Assembly (NCBI RefSeq): GCF_001955535.1
Contig: NZ_MPVN01000013.1
Coordinates: 1-48,672, forward strand
DNA length: 48,672 bases
From: Paenibacillus sp. FSL H7-0326
GTDB lineage: Bacteria; Bacillota; Bacilli; Paenibacillales; Paenibacillaceae
Direction of reading: 5' to 3'
The translations under genes were made by a program, and so were the position numbers. How positions within the stretch are numbered: position 1 is the first letter of the stretch; the number at the start of each line of letters is the position of its first letter. Below, piece by piece: positions 8,353-16,774 of this stretch. The notes under the pieces are model-generated. The model was not told the origin of the DNA. It was given only the letters and a program-made list of their open reading frames with translations, and searched no databases.

Positions 8353-8374
8353 AAAAACACCGACTAAGCGGTGT
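8353..8374 (-). terminator. Intrinsic terminator after fbaA
   Basis: The minus-strand stem ACACCG/CGGTGT (8357-8362, 8369-8374) is followed by a short U-run, about 45 nt after the fbaA stop. Confidence 0.7.
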
Positions 8375-8417
8375 GATTCCCATTTCATCTATTAAATTGA
8401 ATCGGTTGTCAAAAAAC

Positions 8418-9272
8418 TTACGCTTGGTTGCTGGAACCAAACTCACGGATTTTGCCGATAACTGTTGCTTTGATCGCGTCACGACCTGGAACGATATATT
8501 TACGTGGATCGTATTCATTTGGTTTAGCTGCAAGCACTTCACGAACAGTCTTCGTGAAGGAGATTTGGTTCTCTGTATTCACGTTGATCTTGGAAGTACC
8601 CAGGGAGATTGCTTTCTTGATGTCATGAGTCGGGATACCTGTACCACCATGAAGAACAAGTGGAAGTGTAGTTGCGTTACGGATCTCTTCCATTTCTGCA
8701 AAACCAAGGTTAGGCTCGCCTTTGTAAGGACCATGAACGGAACCAAGAGCTGGAGCAAGTGTATCGATACCTGTTTCGTTAACGATACGAACACAATCGT
8801 CAAGCTTAGCATACATTACTTCACCGACAACATCATCCTCTTGTCCGCCCACGATACCAACTTCAGCTTCAACGGAAACGCCTTTGGAATGTGCGTACTC
8901 AACCACTTTTTTAGTGATTTCGATGTTCTCGTCGATTGCATGGTGGGAACCGTCGATCATAACGGAAGTGAAGCCTGCATCAATTGCTTCTTTACATTTA
9001 TCAAAGCTGGAACCATGATCAAGATGGATGGCTACAGGCACGGTAATTTTCATATCGTGGATGAGGCCCTCAGTCATTTTCACTACAGTGTAGAAGCCGC
9101 CCATGTGACGAGCTGCGCCTTCGGATACTCCAAGAATGACTGGAGATTTCTCTTCTTCTGCTGCAGCAAGAATAGCTTGAGTCCACTCAAGGTTGTTGAT
9201 GTTGAATTGACCAACTGCATACTGACCTTTAAGCGCTTTGTTTAACATGTCTGTCATTGATACTAATGGCAT
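8418..9272 (-). CDS. fbaA: Class II fructose-1,6-bisphosphate aldolase
   Basis: This 284-residue zinc-dependent aldolase interconverts fructose-1,6-bisphosphate with DHAP and glyceraldehyde-3-phosphate in glycolysis and gluconeogenesis. Metal and substrate motifs are visible: HLDHGSS around residue 80, EAEVGIVGGQED, HGGTGIP, and the phosphate-binding KINVNTE segment. ATG 9272 has AGGAGG at good spacing. Upstream, a minus-strand TATAAT (9337-9342) is a probable -10 element with a weak -35. It is monocistronic between terminators and keeps the Bacillus position between spo0F and murA. Confidence 0.98.
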   Translation of the reverse strand: MPLVSMTDMLNKALKGQYAVGQFNINNLEWTQAILAAAEEEKSPVILGVSEGAARHMGGFYTVVKMTEGLIHDMKITVPVAIHLDHGSSFDKCKEAIDAGFTSVMIDGSHHAIDENIEITKKVVEYAHSKGVSVEAEVGIVGGQEDDVVGEVMYAKLDDCVRIVNETGIDTLAPALGSVHGPYKGEPNLGFAEMEEIRNATTLPLVLHGGTGIPTHDIKKAISLGTSKINVNTENQISFTKTVREVLAAKPNEYDPRKYIVPGRDAIKATVIGKIREFGSSNQA

Positions 9273-9467
9273 GGTTTAAATCCTCCTAGTGTCTTTGTTT
9301 GTCTATGGTTATTAGCCGACATCACATACAGCCATTATTATACCACATCCGATGTTAAATACTAAACAAGGGTTTGAAAAATAAATAAGCTGCGGAAACG
9401 TCCTGCCATCTCGAATTCTAGCAGAAGACAAGGCACTGGCAAAGTGATGTCATTTACAGGAGGCTAC

Positions 9468-9493
9468 AAAAAATCCTGCCCGTTAAGACAGGA
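9468..9493 (-). terminator. Intrinsic terminator after spo0F
   Basis: A 7-bp stem (9474-9480 with 9487-9493, one G-U pair) with a 6-nt loop precedes a run of six U on the minus strand. Confidence 0.8.
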
Positions 9494-9504
9494 CCCTATA
9501 CATC

Positions 9505-9885
9505 CTATATTTCGTTCTTTACCCCGCCAAGCTGCATATTAACCGCGATCCGCATCTCATCAATGTCAAATGGTTTGGTGAAGTGCATTAGCGCTCCCAG
9601 CTCGGTAGCTTCTTTTATCATGTCAAGCTCGCCATATGCGGTCATCATAATGACCTTGATTTCAGAGTTCATCTCTTTGATATGCTTCAGTATTTCCAGA
9701 CCATCCATTCCTGGAATCTTCATATCCAGCAATACAAGATCCGGGGAATGCTTCTGAACAATCTCCAGTGCAATTTTGCCGTTAGCCGCCTGGTATGTTG
9801 TATACCCTTCACTGCTGAACACTTCCATAAGCAAAATACGAATTCCATTCTGATCATCAACTATAAGTACTTTTTTGTTATTCAA
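9505..9885 (-). CDS. spo0F: Sporulation phosphorelay response regulator Spo0F
   Basis: This is a 126-residue single-domain receiver with no output domain. It relays phosphate from sensor kinases to Spo0B and then Spo0A. The acidic pocket D10/D11, phospho-acceptor D54, T82 and K104 are all in their canonical places, and the length matches Bacillus Spo0F (124). The start is TTG 9885 with GGGAGG 7 nt upstream. A sigma-H-type promoter lies upstream, as expected for this gene. The PAS histidine kinase at 35876-38179 is a plausible phosphodonor by sequence type only. Confidence 0.96.
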   Translation of the reverse strand: MNNKKVLIVDDQNGIRILLMEVFSSEGYTTYQAANGKIALEIVQKHSPDLVLLDMKIPGMDGLEILKHIKEMNSEIKVIMMTAYGELDMIKEATELGALMHFTKPFDIDEMRIAVNMQLGGVKNEI

Positions 9886-9965
9886 AGTCTTACCTCCCGC
9901 AAATCAATCTACGCAAGCCGCACATGATTGTACCTAATCCAGCGATTTTTAGGTTGTTAGATATA

Positions 9966-9994
9966 AGATTCTACTTCGCTCAGTTAAATCCTGC
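9966..9994 (-). promoter_or_regulatory. Sigma-H-type promoter for spo0F
   Basis: The minus strand has GCAGGATTT (9986-9994), 11 nt, then GTAGAATCT (9966-9974). This fits the SigH pattern RnAGGAwWW / RnnGAATww with one deviation. It sits about 80 nt upstream of the TTG start. Bacillus spo0F is known to use SigH. Confidence 0.65.
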
Positions 9995-10045
9995 TTACTC
10001 AAACCATATTACATATAAATGGGACACCATCCAATTTTCATATGT

Positions 10046-10072
10046 TAAAAAAGATCCCGAGAACGGGATCTT
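10046..10072 (-). terminator. Intrinsic terminator after pyrG
   Basis: A perfect stem AAGATCCCG/CGGGATCTT with a 4-nt loop (10051-10072) is followed by a U-run on the minus strand, 20 nt past the pyrG stop. Confidence 0.92.
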
Positions 10073-10092
10073 AAGGTTATATAAATTTGAAG

Positions 10093-11703
10093 TTACATAT
10101 TCTCTGAATGAGTAAGGGACGCCTTCACAAATTCACGGAACAATGGCTGTGGACGGTTCGGACGAGAAATGAATTCCGGATGGAATTGAACGGACAGGAA
10201 CCAAGGATGTCCTGGAAGCTCAACAATTTCCACCAAACGTCCATCTGGAGAAGTACCCGAGATAAGCAGGCCCGCCTTCTCAATCACTTCACGGTACTCG
10301 TTATTAAATTCATACCGGTGGCGATGTCTCTCGTAGACCAGCTCATCCTGATAGCAAGCTGCTGCAAGGGAGCCTTCCTGCAATTTACAAGGATACAACC
10401 CAAGACGCATCGTACCGCCAAGATCCTCGATATCCTTTTGCTCTGGAAGCAGATCAATGACTGGATATTCGGTAGAAGGGTTAATCTCCGAGCTGTTAGC
10501 ACCTGTGAGACCAACGATAGAACGAGCATACTCAATGACAGATACCTGCATGCCCAAGCAAATGCCGAAGAACGGAATGTTGTTCTCACGCGCATAGCGA
10601 ATAGCCGACACTTTACCTTCAATACCGCGATCGCCAAAACCGCCAGGTACCAGAATTCCGCCGATTCCGTGCAGCAGCTCATCTACGTTCTCATCCGTGA
10701 TCTCTTCAGCATTTACCCAGCGGAGCTTCACTTCTGCATTGGCAGCAAAGCCTGCATGAGACAGCGATTCAACCACACTAAGGTAAGCATCATGAAGCGC
10801 AACATATTTACCAACAATGGCGATTTCCACTGTTCTCTCCAGCTTGCTGATCCGATCAACAAGACCTTCCCACTCGGTCATGTCCGGCGCAGGTGTTGTC
10901 AGCTTCAAATGATTCACTACAATCTCATCCAAGCCTTCATCACGAAGGTTGAGTGGTACCTCATAAAGTGTGCTTGCATCACGGCATTCTACCACAGCAT
11001 GCGGGTCAATATCACAGAACAGGGCCAGCTTAGCCTTCATATCAGCAGAGAGCTCTTGCTCTGTACGGCACACGATCACATTCGGCTGGATACCGATTCC
11101 GCGCAGTTCCTTAACGCTGTGCTGCGTCGGCTTCGTCTTCACTTCACCCGCTGCTTTGATGTAAGGAATCAACGTAACATGAATGTACATTACATTATCC
11201 CGGCCTACATCGCTCTTGATCTGACGAATCGCTTCAAGATATGGCAAGCTCTCGATATCACCTACCGTGCCACCAATCTCCGTAATAACAACATCAGACC
11301 CGGTTTCACGACCGGCGCGGAATACGCGTTCTTTAATCTCGTTCGTAATATGAGGAATAACCTGAACCGTACCGCCCAAATATTCTCCGCGGCGCTCTTT
11401 GCTAATAACCGTAGAGTACACTTTGCCTGTAGTCACATTGCTGTTCTTGGAAAGGTTAATATCAATAAAACGCTCATAATGCCCAAGGTCAAGGTCTGTT
11501 TCCGCTCCGTCATCTGTTACAAACACTTCACCATGCTGGTAAGGACTCATCGTTCCTGGATCCACATTAATGTATGGATCGAATTTCTGAATCGTCACCT
11601 TAAGCCCTCTGTTCTTCAGCAGTCTTCCCAGAGATGCAGCTGTAATCCCTTTGCCCAGGGAAGACACAACCCCGCCCGTCACGAAAATATACTTTGTTGT
11701 CAC
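10093..11703 (-). CDS. pyrG: CTP synthase
   Basis: This 536-residue enzyme makes CTP from UTP, ATP and glutamine-derived ammonia. The N-terminal synthetase domain opens with FVTGGVVSSLGKGI (P-loop). The C-terminal class I glutaminase domain has the nucleophile elbow GICLGMQ and the His/Glu pair in VQFHPEF. The start is GTG 11703 behind TAGGAGGG. A hairpin with a long U-run lies in the leader (11820-11852). The rpoE-pyrG-spo0F-fbaA order is the same as in Bacillus. Confidence 0.98.
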   Translation of the reverse strand: MTTKYIFVTGGVVSSLGKGITAASLGRLLKNRGLKVTIQKFDPYINVDPGTMSPYQHGEVFVTDDGAETDLDLGHYERFIDINLSKNSNVTTGKVYSTVISKERRGEYLGGTVQVIPHITNEIKERVFRAGRETGSDVVITEIGGTVGDIESLPYLEAIRQIKSDVGRDNVMYIHVTLIPYIKAAGEVKTKPTQHSVKELRGIGIQPNVIVCRTEQELSADMKAKLALFCDIDPHAVVECRDASTLYEVPLNLRDEGLDEIVVNHLKLTTPAPDMTEWEGLVDRISKLERTVEIAIVGKYVALHDAYLSVVESLSHAGFAANAEVKLRWVNAEEITDENVDELLHGIGGILVPGGFGDRGIEGKVSAIRYARENNIPFFGICLGMQVSVIEYARSIVGLTGANSSEINPSTEYPVIDLLPEQKDIEDLGGTMRLGLYPCKLQEGSLAAACYQDELVYERHRHRYEFNNEYREVIEKAGLLISGTSPDGRLVEIVELPGHPWFLSVQFHPEFISRPNRPQPLFREFVKASLTHSENM

Positions 11704-11819
11704 TTTATAATACCCTCCTACATAAAAGTCCGTAAAATTCAGGCGACATTATGATGTTATCCTAACCCATTTTTCAGGTTATCATCGTCTAAAAAGGGAA
11801 TAAGCAAAATTTGCTTGTC

Positions 11820-11852
11820 AAAAAAAACATCCCGCCTCACAGATCAAGGCGG
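11820..11852 (-). terminator. Terminator-like hairpin in the pyrG leader
   Basis: The minus strand carries CCGCCT, 9 nt, AGGCGG (11832-11852), then eight U residues, about 115 nt before the pyrG start. It follows the rpoE terminator and may serve as a pyrG attenuator. Bacillus pyrG is attenuated through CTP-sensitive G-stuttering at a GGGC start site. No clear GGGC transcription start was found here, so the mechanism is open. Confidence 0.7.
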
Positions 11853-11888
11853 TACATGTTATTTCTATCTATAGTTCCCTATAAAAAA

Positions 11889-11931
11889 GAAAAAAGCACA
11901 CCCGAAAAAACGGGGCACTTTTTTATATAAA
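11889..11931 (-). terminator. Terminator after rpoE, probably bidirectional
   Basis: A GC-rich stem with one bulge is built from the 11896-11904 and 11911-11918 segments around a 6-nt loop. It is flanked by U-rich sequence on both strands. It lies about 110 nt past the rpoE stop. The stretch 11932-12036 shows no gene. Confidence 0.75.
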
Positions 11932-12036
11932 ACACGTGTAATATTCATCGCTCAATCATAAGCCCAAGCAATAGTTTACCTGCTTCAATGAGCTTTTGTC
12001 AAGGATGTTCATCGACTTTATACAACCAGTTTTGGA

Positions 12037-12579
12037 CTAGATTTCCTCGTCCTCATCTTCGTCGTCTGACAGCTCATCGTCATCGTCTTCTACGTCTTCT
12101 TCATCATCCAGCTCTTCATCACCGATAATCTCATCATCGACATCATCCTCGTCTTCTTCCGAGTCATCATCGAAGAGATCATCATCCTCGTCCTCATCAC
12201 CAGAATGATCGAAATCTTCATCCTCGTGTTCTTCATCAATGTACTCTTCATCCTCATCATCGTCATCGTTGATGATTCTTGGACGCTTCGTGCCAGTGAC
12301 AGAATCTTCGGCTTTATCGATCGGATACCAGCGCTTGAGTCCCCACAGATTGGTTCCCACATAGGCAAACCGGCCGTCGATATTAATTTCAGTATATAGC
12401 TGTGCAATGACATCGTTGATCTCTTCGTCGCTAAGGCCACGCAGCTTCGCTACTTCATTCATCAGGTCACGATAGTAATAAGGCGTGTTGGCAGCTTTAA
12501 GCACCATAAAAGCCAAATCGACCATCGGCATTTCACGGATCCTTTCTGGATCCAATTTTAAATTGAGTGAGGTACTCAC
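12037..12579 (-). CDS. rpoE: RNA polymerase delta subunit
   Basis: This protein of about 180 residues occurs only in Firmicutes. It speeds RNA polymerase recycling and sharpens responses to initiating NTP levels. A folded N-terminal HARE-HTH domain (to about residue 90, ending near WGLKRWYPIDK) is followed by an extremely acidic, disordered Asp/Glu tail of about 80 residues. An upstream in-frame reading to 12639 exists. GTG 12579 was chosen because AGGA lies upstream and the family starts at this point. It is separated from pyrG by two hairpins. Its upstream region (12580-13060) is unusual and holds a candidate small RNA on the same strand. Confidence 0.94.
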   Translation of the reverse strand: MSTSLNLKLDPERIREMPMVDLAFMVLKAANTPYYYRDLMNEVAKLRGLSDEEINDVIAQLYTEINIDGRFAYVGTNLWGLKRWYPIDKAEDSVTGTKRPRIINDDDDEDEEYIDEEHEDEDFDHSGDEDEDDDLFDDDSEEDEDDVDDEIIGDEELDDEEDVEDDDDELSDDEDEDEEI

Positions 12580-12889
12580 TAACGGACACTTCCTCTCACA
12601 CATTAATTCGCATAACGGTTTATAGAATGACCTAAACACTCCGCTTTAGCTCAATCTATATAACGCTTTAACTATAACTAACATATCCATTAACAAACCT
12701 AAGTAAAACCTATTTAGCCTCAAAATGCAAGTTTTATGTGCATAAGTAACGAGATAAATCGAGCAGAAAAATTCCAATCTCTATCTATATAACCCACGAT
12801 GATGTTCTCTTCAATATGTATTCCCTCAGTATTCCCTCTTCGGCTATAACTCTTCCGTAGCGCTTTCACTTACATTCAGCTGAAAAAAT

Positions 12890-12984
12890 TTAAAAAAGAC
12901 GGGGGTCCCTCCCCCGCCTTCTGACTGTATCCGCCCTGAAGGATTGCTCCTTCGACGGGTCCCCGCAAGAGCCATGGAGCTCTC
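12890..12984 (-). ncRNA. Candidate structured leader or small RNA ending in an intrinsic terminator
   Basis: No gene reads into this minus-strand element, since the neighbour at 13061 is divergent. A possible promoter (GTGTCA 13013-13018, 17 nt, TAATAT 12990-12995) precedes three features. Hairpin AGAGC/GCTCT is at 12968-12983. A 6-bp stem capped by a GCAA tetraloop is at 12938-12953. A strong C+GGGGG/CCCCC+G terminator stem (12900-12916) is followed by TTTTTT. The segment CCCGUC (12954-12959) can pair with GGCGGG (12913-12918) instead, which would undo the terminator. I recognise no known family with confidence. The distal 12640-12889 shows no convincing gene. Confidence 0.45.
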
Positions 12985-13011
12985 TATGTATATTATGAAT
13001 TTCTACCCCAT

Positions 13012-13041
13012 TTGACACGATTTATCGGGCCTATTTGCAAT
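13012..13041 (+). promoter_or_regulatory. Promoter for the subtilase gene, divergent from the candidate RNA
   Basis: A perfect plus-strand TTGACA (13012-13017), 18 nt, TGCAAT (13036-13041) lies 20 nt before the ATG at 13061. The -35 hexamer overlaps the -35 of the minus-strand promoter proposed for the neighbouring RNA, so both could compete for polymerase. Confidence 0.5.
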
Positions 13042-13060
13042 AAAAAAGGGCTGGTTTCTC

Positions 13061-14293
13061 ATGCCGTATCACCTGCACGTACATACAATACCTCAAGCAT
13101 GGCATCCAGAGGGGGACTGCCCAAAAATGGATTACTCCGTATTCTTATCCCTGCTGAATGATGAGATGAATCAAGCTTCCCAGACATCCAGCGGACACCA
13201 GATCATTCGTTTCGCAAAACCGCAGCAGTATTATGAGTGTTTGCTTGCACTTGCCAAGCTCAAGCCAACCTTAAAAAATCTCCGGCATGTCAGAGCATCC
13301 CGCCTGATCAGGGCACTGATCGTTCCTCTAACTCCATCTGCCAGACTTCACAGTTTGAGTAATCCATCCTTAACCATTGAGAACGACAGTAAAATAAAGG
13401 TTCACTCCACGATAAAAAACATCAAAACGCCCCCTTCAGGAGGCGGTCACGGCATCCCATGGGGGGTGAGAAAGATTCGTGCTCATAAGGCTTGGTCCAA
13501 TTCTACAGGACATCGAATCAAAATTGCTGTCATTGACACAGGCGCCGATTATCAGCACCCCGACCTCCGCCATTCCCTCGCCAGAGGCATTAATCTTCTC
13601 AACCGAAACATGCTTCCCTTCGATGATAATGGTCATGGCACCCATATTGCAGGCACCATTGCCGCGGCAAACAGCACAGAAGGCATTATTGGCGTTGCCC
13701 CTAGATCCATCATATACCCTGTAAAAGCATTCGATCATCAAGGATCAGCCTATGTCTCAGATATCATCCTTGGCATTGATTGGTGTGTCCGGAACCGGGT
13801 AGATATCATCAACATGAGCTTCGGCATGCGCACCAAGAGTAAGGCTCTTCTTGATGTCGTCAATAAAGCAAGCAGGGAAGGCATCGTCATCGTCGCCTCT
13901 TCGGGAAATGACGGCAAGCGGCGCAGCATTGATTATCCGGCCAGATACGCACAGACCATCTCTGTGGGTGCAACCGATGAGAACAGACGCATCGCTGAGT
14001 TCAGCAATCGCGGCCCTTATGTAGATGTGTATGCTCCAGGCAAAAATATATACTCCTGCTGGACTCATGGAAAATATCATGAGATGAGCGGTACCTCTAT
14101 GGCTACCTCTCATGTCAGTGGTGCGATTGCATTATTGCTGTCAGAACGCCCTGGTTTATCCCCTGAGGAGATCAAGACGCTAATCAAGAAAAGCGCAACC
14201 CCCCTTCGTTCCGGAAAGTCAGCCCGTTCCAGCGATCAAGGCGGGGAGCTTCATGCACTGCGATTGCTTCAGGAGGGAACCAAGTCTAGTTAG
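13061..14293 (+). CDS. S8 subtilisin-like serine protease without signal peptide
   Basis: This 410-residue subtilase has a complete catalytic triad: D159 (AVIDTG), H192 (NGHGTHIAGT) and S346 (GTSMATSHVSG). The oxyanion Asn283 is in SSGND. Residues 45-115 resemble an inhibitor I9-type propeptide (IIRFAKPQQYYECLL). The N-terminus is not hydrophobic (MPYHLHVHTIPQAWHPEG), so there is no secretion signal and the enzyme probably acts in the cytoplasm or spore, like intracellular subtilisins. The ribosome binding site (AAGGGC) is weak. It is alone on the plus strand inside a minus-strand housekeeping run and converges on argS. Substrate unknown. Confidence 0.92.
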   Translation: MPYHLHVHTIPQAWHPEGDCPKMDYSVFLSLLNDEMNQASQTSSGHQIIRFAKPQQYYECLLALAKLKPTLKNLRHVRASRLIRALIVPLTPSARLHSLSNPSLTIENDSKIKVHSTIKNIKTPPSGGGHGIPWGVRKIRAHKAWSNSTGHRIKIAVIDTGADYQHPDLRHSLARGINLLNRNMLPFDDNGHGTHIAGTIAAANSTEGIIGVAPRSIIYPVKAFDHQGSAYVSDIILGIDWCVRNRVDIINMSFGMRTKSKALLDVVNKASREGIVIVASSGNDGKRRSIDYPARYAQTISVGATDENRRIAEFSNRGPYVDVYAPGKNIYSCWTHGKYHEMSGTSMATSHVSGAIALLLSERPGLSPEEIKTLIKKSATPLRSGKSARSSDQGGELHALRLLQEGTKSS

Positions 14294-14362
14294 GCATGCG
14301 GTGGTCTCTCTAGTATCGAAAGATCTAGACCTTATTTGTATTTGGGATCTTATCTGAGTAAA

Positions 14363-14393
14363 GAAGCCTCCCGAGATTATCTTGGGAGGCTTC
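14363..14393. terminator. Bidirectional terminator between the subtilase gene and argS
   Basis: GAAGCCTCCC and its exact complement (14363-14372, 14384-14393) form a 10-bp stem between converging genes. T-rich sequence flanks it on both sides. Confidence 0.75.
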
Positions 14394-14439
14394 TGCATTA
14401 TTTAAGGACAGCCGATTATTCGGCAGCTGCTATGACAAA

Positions 14440-16119
14440 TTACATTTTTTCGGGTGCACTCACGCCGACAAGTCTGAGGCTGGTAGCAATGACTGTGCGA
14501 ACCGCACCAAGAAGAGCCAGTCTCGCTTGAGTCTGCTCCGCATCATCGGTAATGACACGCTCAGCCTTATAGTAGCTGTGGAACAATGCCGACAACTCAT
14601 ACACATAACGGATAATACGGTGCGGTGCGTATCCATTCGCTGCGGCTGCAACCTCTTCAGGGAACTCGCCCAGCTTGCGCAGAATGTCATATTCATGCTC
14701 TGCTGTCAGCTTGGACAGGTTCACATCACGTACAGGATAGATGACGATCCCTTGCTCTTCTGCCTGACGGTATACACTGCATACCCGGGCATGTGCATAC
14801 TGTACGTAGAACACCGGGTTCTCGTTGCTTGTAGAGATGGCAAGATCCATATCAAAATCAAGATGAGAATCCATGCTGCGCATCGTGAAGAAGTATCGAA
14901 TCGCGTCTACGCCAACTTCGTCCATCAGATCTTCCATCGTAATGGCTTTGCCCGTACGCTTGGACATCTTCACCTTCTCGCCGTTCTGGAACAAGCTTAC
15001 CATTTGGGCAATGAGTACAACCAGTTTGTCAGGATCGTTGCCGAGCGCTTCCATAGCAGCCTTCATTCTTGGAATGTAGCCATGGTGGTCTGCACCCCAA
15101 ATATTGATCATCGTATCGTAGCCGCGGGCATACTTGTCGCGATGGTATGCAATATCCGGTGTCAGATAGGTGTATGTGCCGTCATTTTTAATGAGAACAC
15201 GGTCCTTATCGTCACCATATTTCGAAGTATGCAGCCAGGTCGCCCCGTCCTTCTCGAAGATCTCGTTTCTTTCCCGCAGCTCGTCAAGCGCGTTCAGAAC
15301 CGCTCCGTTATCATAAAGTGAGGTTTCACTGAACCAATTATCGAATTCAACACGGAAGCGTCCAAGGTCACGTTTGATCTTATCAAGCTCTTTCTCAAGA
15401 CCGTAATCTCTAAAGAAGGCTGCACGGTCACCCGGATTGAGCTCAAGCAGGGAGTTCCCCTTCTCAGCAACCAGTTCTCTGGCAAAGCCGCGAATATCCT
15501 CGCCATGATAGCCATCCTCCGGCATGTCTACTTCCTGTCCCAGCTCCTGAAGATAACGTGCCTCAATGGATTTACTCAGGTTAAACACTTGATTGCCGGC
15601 ATCATTAATATAGTACTCACGCGTTACTTCATACCCTGCAAAATCAAGCACGTTGCATAATGCATCGCCAACAGCTGCTCCCCGGGCATGTCCAAGATGA
15701 AGGCTTCCGGTCGGGTTCGCACTGACAAACTCCATCTGGATTTTGCGTCCCTCACCCATATTCACACGTCCGTAGTCCTCACCCTGCTCGTGAATGAGTT
15801 CAATTACGGGGTACAGATAGCTCTTACTCAGACGGAAATTAATAAAACCTGGGCCTGCGATCTCAGCGGACTCAATTCCAGCCTTCGATAAATCGAGATG
15901 TTCAATCATTTGTTCAGCGATCATGCGCGGATTCTTCTTAGCAATCCGAGTCAGCTGCATTGCAGCATTCGTCGCGAGATCCCCGTGACTCTTATCCTTC
16001 GGTACTTCCAGCACGATTGCCGGTATCTCTTCCTCAGCCACAATACCTGCTGATATTACAGCTTCTTTAATTGCTGCAGTCACTTGCTCATTAATAAGCT
16101 CTAATGGATTGCGTGTCAT
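14440..16119 (-). CDS. argS: Arginyl-tRNA synthetase
   Basis: This 559-residue class I synthetase charges tRNA-Arg. The N-terminal additional domain (1-110) precedes the HIGH-type motif LHLGHARG near residue 137 and the KMSKS-type motif VKMSKRTG in the C-terminal half. The anticodon-binding DALR domain ends the protein. ATG 16119 lies 3 nt after the ywiB stop, with AGGAGG inside the end of ywiB, so the two are co-translated. No T-box is present upstream. The ywiB-argS pairing is conserved in Bacillus. Confidence 0.98.
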   Translation of the reverse strand: MTRNPLELINEQVTAAIKEAVISAGIVAEEEIPAIVLEVPKDKSHGDLATNAAMQLTRIAKKNPRMIAEQMIEHLDLSKAGIESAEIAGPGFINFRLSKSYLYPVIELIHEQGEDYGRVNMGEGRKIQMEFVSANPTGSLHLGHARGAAVGDALCNVLDFAGYEVTREYYINDAGNQVFNLSKSIEARYLQELGQEVDMPEDGYHGEDIRGFARELVAEKGNSLLELNPGDRAAFFRDYGLEKELDKIKRDLGRFRVEFDNWFSETSLYDNGAVLNALDELRERNEIFEKDGATWLHTSKYGDDKDRVLIKNDGTYTYLTPDIAYHRDKYARGYDTMINIWGADHHGYIPRMKAAMEALGNDPDKLVVLIAQMVSLFQNGEKVKMSKRTGKAITMEDLMDEVGVDAIRYFFTMRSMDSHLDFDMDLAISTSNENPVFYVQYAHARVCSVYRQAEEQGIVIYPVRDVNLSKLTAEHEYDILRKLGEFPEEVAAAANGYAPHRIIRYVYELSALFHSYYKAERVITDDAEQTQARLALLGAVRTVIATSLRLVGVSAPEKM

Positions 16120-16122
16120 GAA

Positions 16123-16542
16123 TTAATGTTCCTCCTGTATTTCCATACTGATATCAAAACGTCCTGATTTCTCTTCAAACATATATAGATCATAGCGAAA
16201 AGCAAGCTTGGCCGACATTCCTGCGGTGCTAATCTCAAGCTTCTTCGTGTCCGTAGACAAAGCAAACGAAGTGTAGGGTGATTTATAGAATCCGGGCAGC
16301 CGTTGGCCCAGCTCAAAATTCTGCTCTGATTCCACTCCGCCATGGCGGATCAGCTTCAAGCTGTGCTCTGTGACCTTAATGGTATTTCGAATCCTGCTCC
16401 CCCCGGGAACCTGCTCTTCTTCTTCATATCGTACATAGAGGGCGCTGCCTTTCCTGATCGCCTCTCCGGTAAATGTCTGTATAACCTTCTCGCCGTCAGC
16501 CATACTGTAAATATGAACCTTGACGGGATTCCATCCTGACAT
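16123..16542 (-). CDS. ywiB: DUF1934 family protein (YwiB)
   Basis: This 139-residue protein is predicted to be beta-rich with a calycin-like barrel. The sequence alternates hydrophobic and polar residues (VKVHIYSMADGEK at the start, then ALYVRYEEEEQ). The function is unknown. The family is regularly found directly upstream of argS in Bacillales, as here. The start at 16542 has only a weak ribosome binding site. The 230 nt to speB contain the speB terminator. Confidence 0.88.
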   Translation of the reverse strand: MSGWNPVKVHIYSMADGEKVIQTFTGEAIRKGSALYVRYEEEEQVPGGSRIRNTIKVTEHSLKLIRHGGVESEQNFELGQRLPGFYKSPYTSFALSTDTKKLEISTAGMSAKLAFRYDLYMFEEKSGRFDISMEIQEEH

Positions 16543-16683
16543 GATTCTATCGTCCCCTATCTACCTTAAAAAAGCGTTCCTTTCGCTTCTTTCCTTAGTT
16601 CATTCTATAGATTTTGGTTCTATTGTTCAAATCAAAATCCTGCCTGTCTATCTAAATGATGCCGTAAAACGGCAGCTCGCATA

Positions 16684-16743
16684 CAAAAGCACCCCAACAG
16701 CCCTGATCATATCTTCTTCAATCAGGGGATGAAAGGGTGCTTC
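16684..16743 (-). terminator. Terminator after speB
   Basis: A nested structure has outer arms AAGCACCC/GGGTGCTT and an inner stem around CCTGAT/ATCAGG, followed by a short U-run on the minus strand. It lies about 35 nt past the speB stop. Confidence 0.7.
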
Positions 16744-16774
16744 ACAAACCATAAGCTTGTAATATTGTACAAAT

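Noticed and set aside
10108..11754. A long open plus-strand frame opposite pyrG (548 codons).
   Set aside because: It is the mirror of a strongly conserved gene, has no family features and no ribosome binding site, and arises from codon bias in pyrG.
12729..12870. An open minus-strand frame of about 46 codons between the candidate RNA and rpoE.
   Set aside because: It has no ribosome binding site, no recognisable protein features and unremarkable composition.
12945..12960. A glycine-riboswitch-like phrase in the minus-strand RNA upstream of rpoE.
   Set aside because: Only the short GAAGGAGCAA part fits. It is explained by a GCAA tetraloop hairpin, and the remaining aptamer parts are missing.
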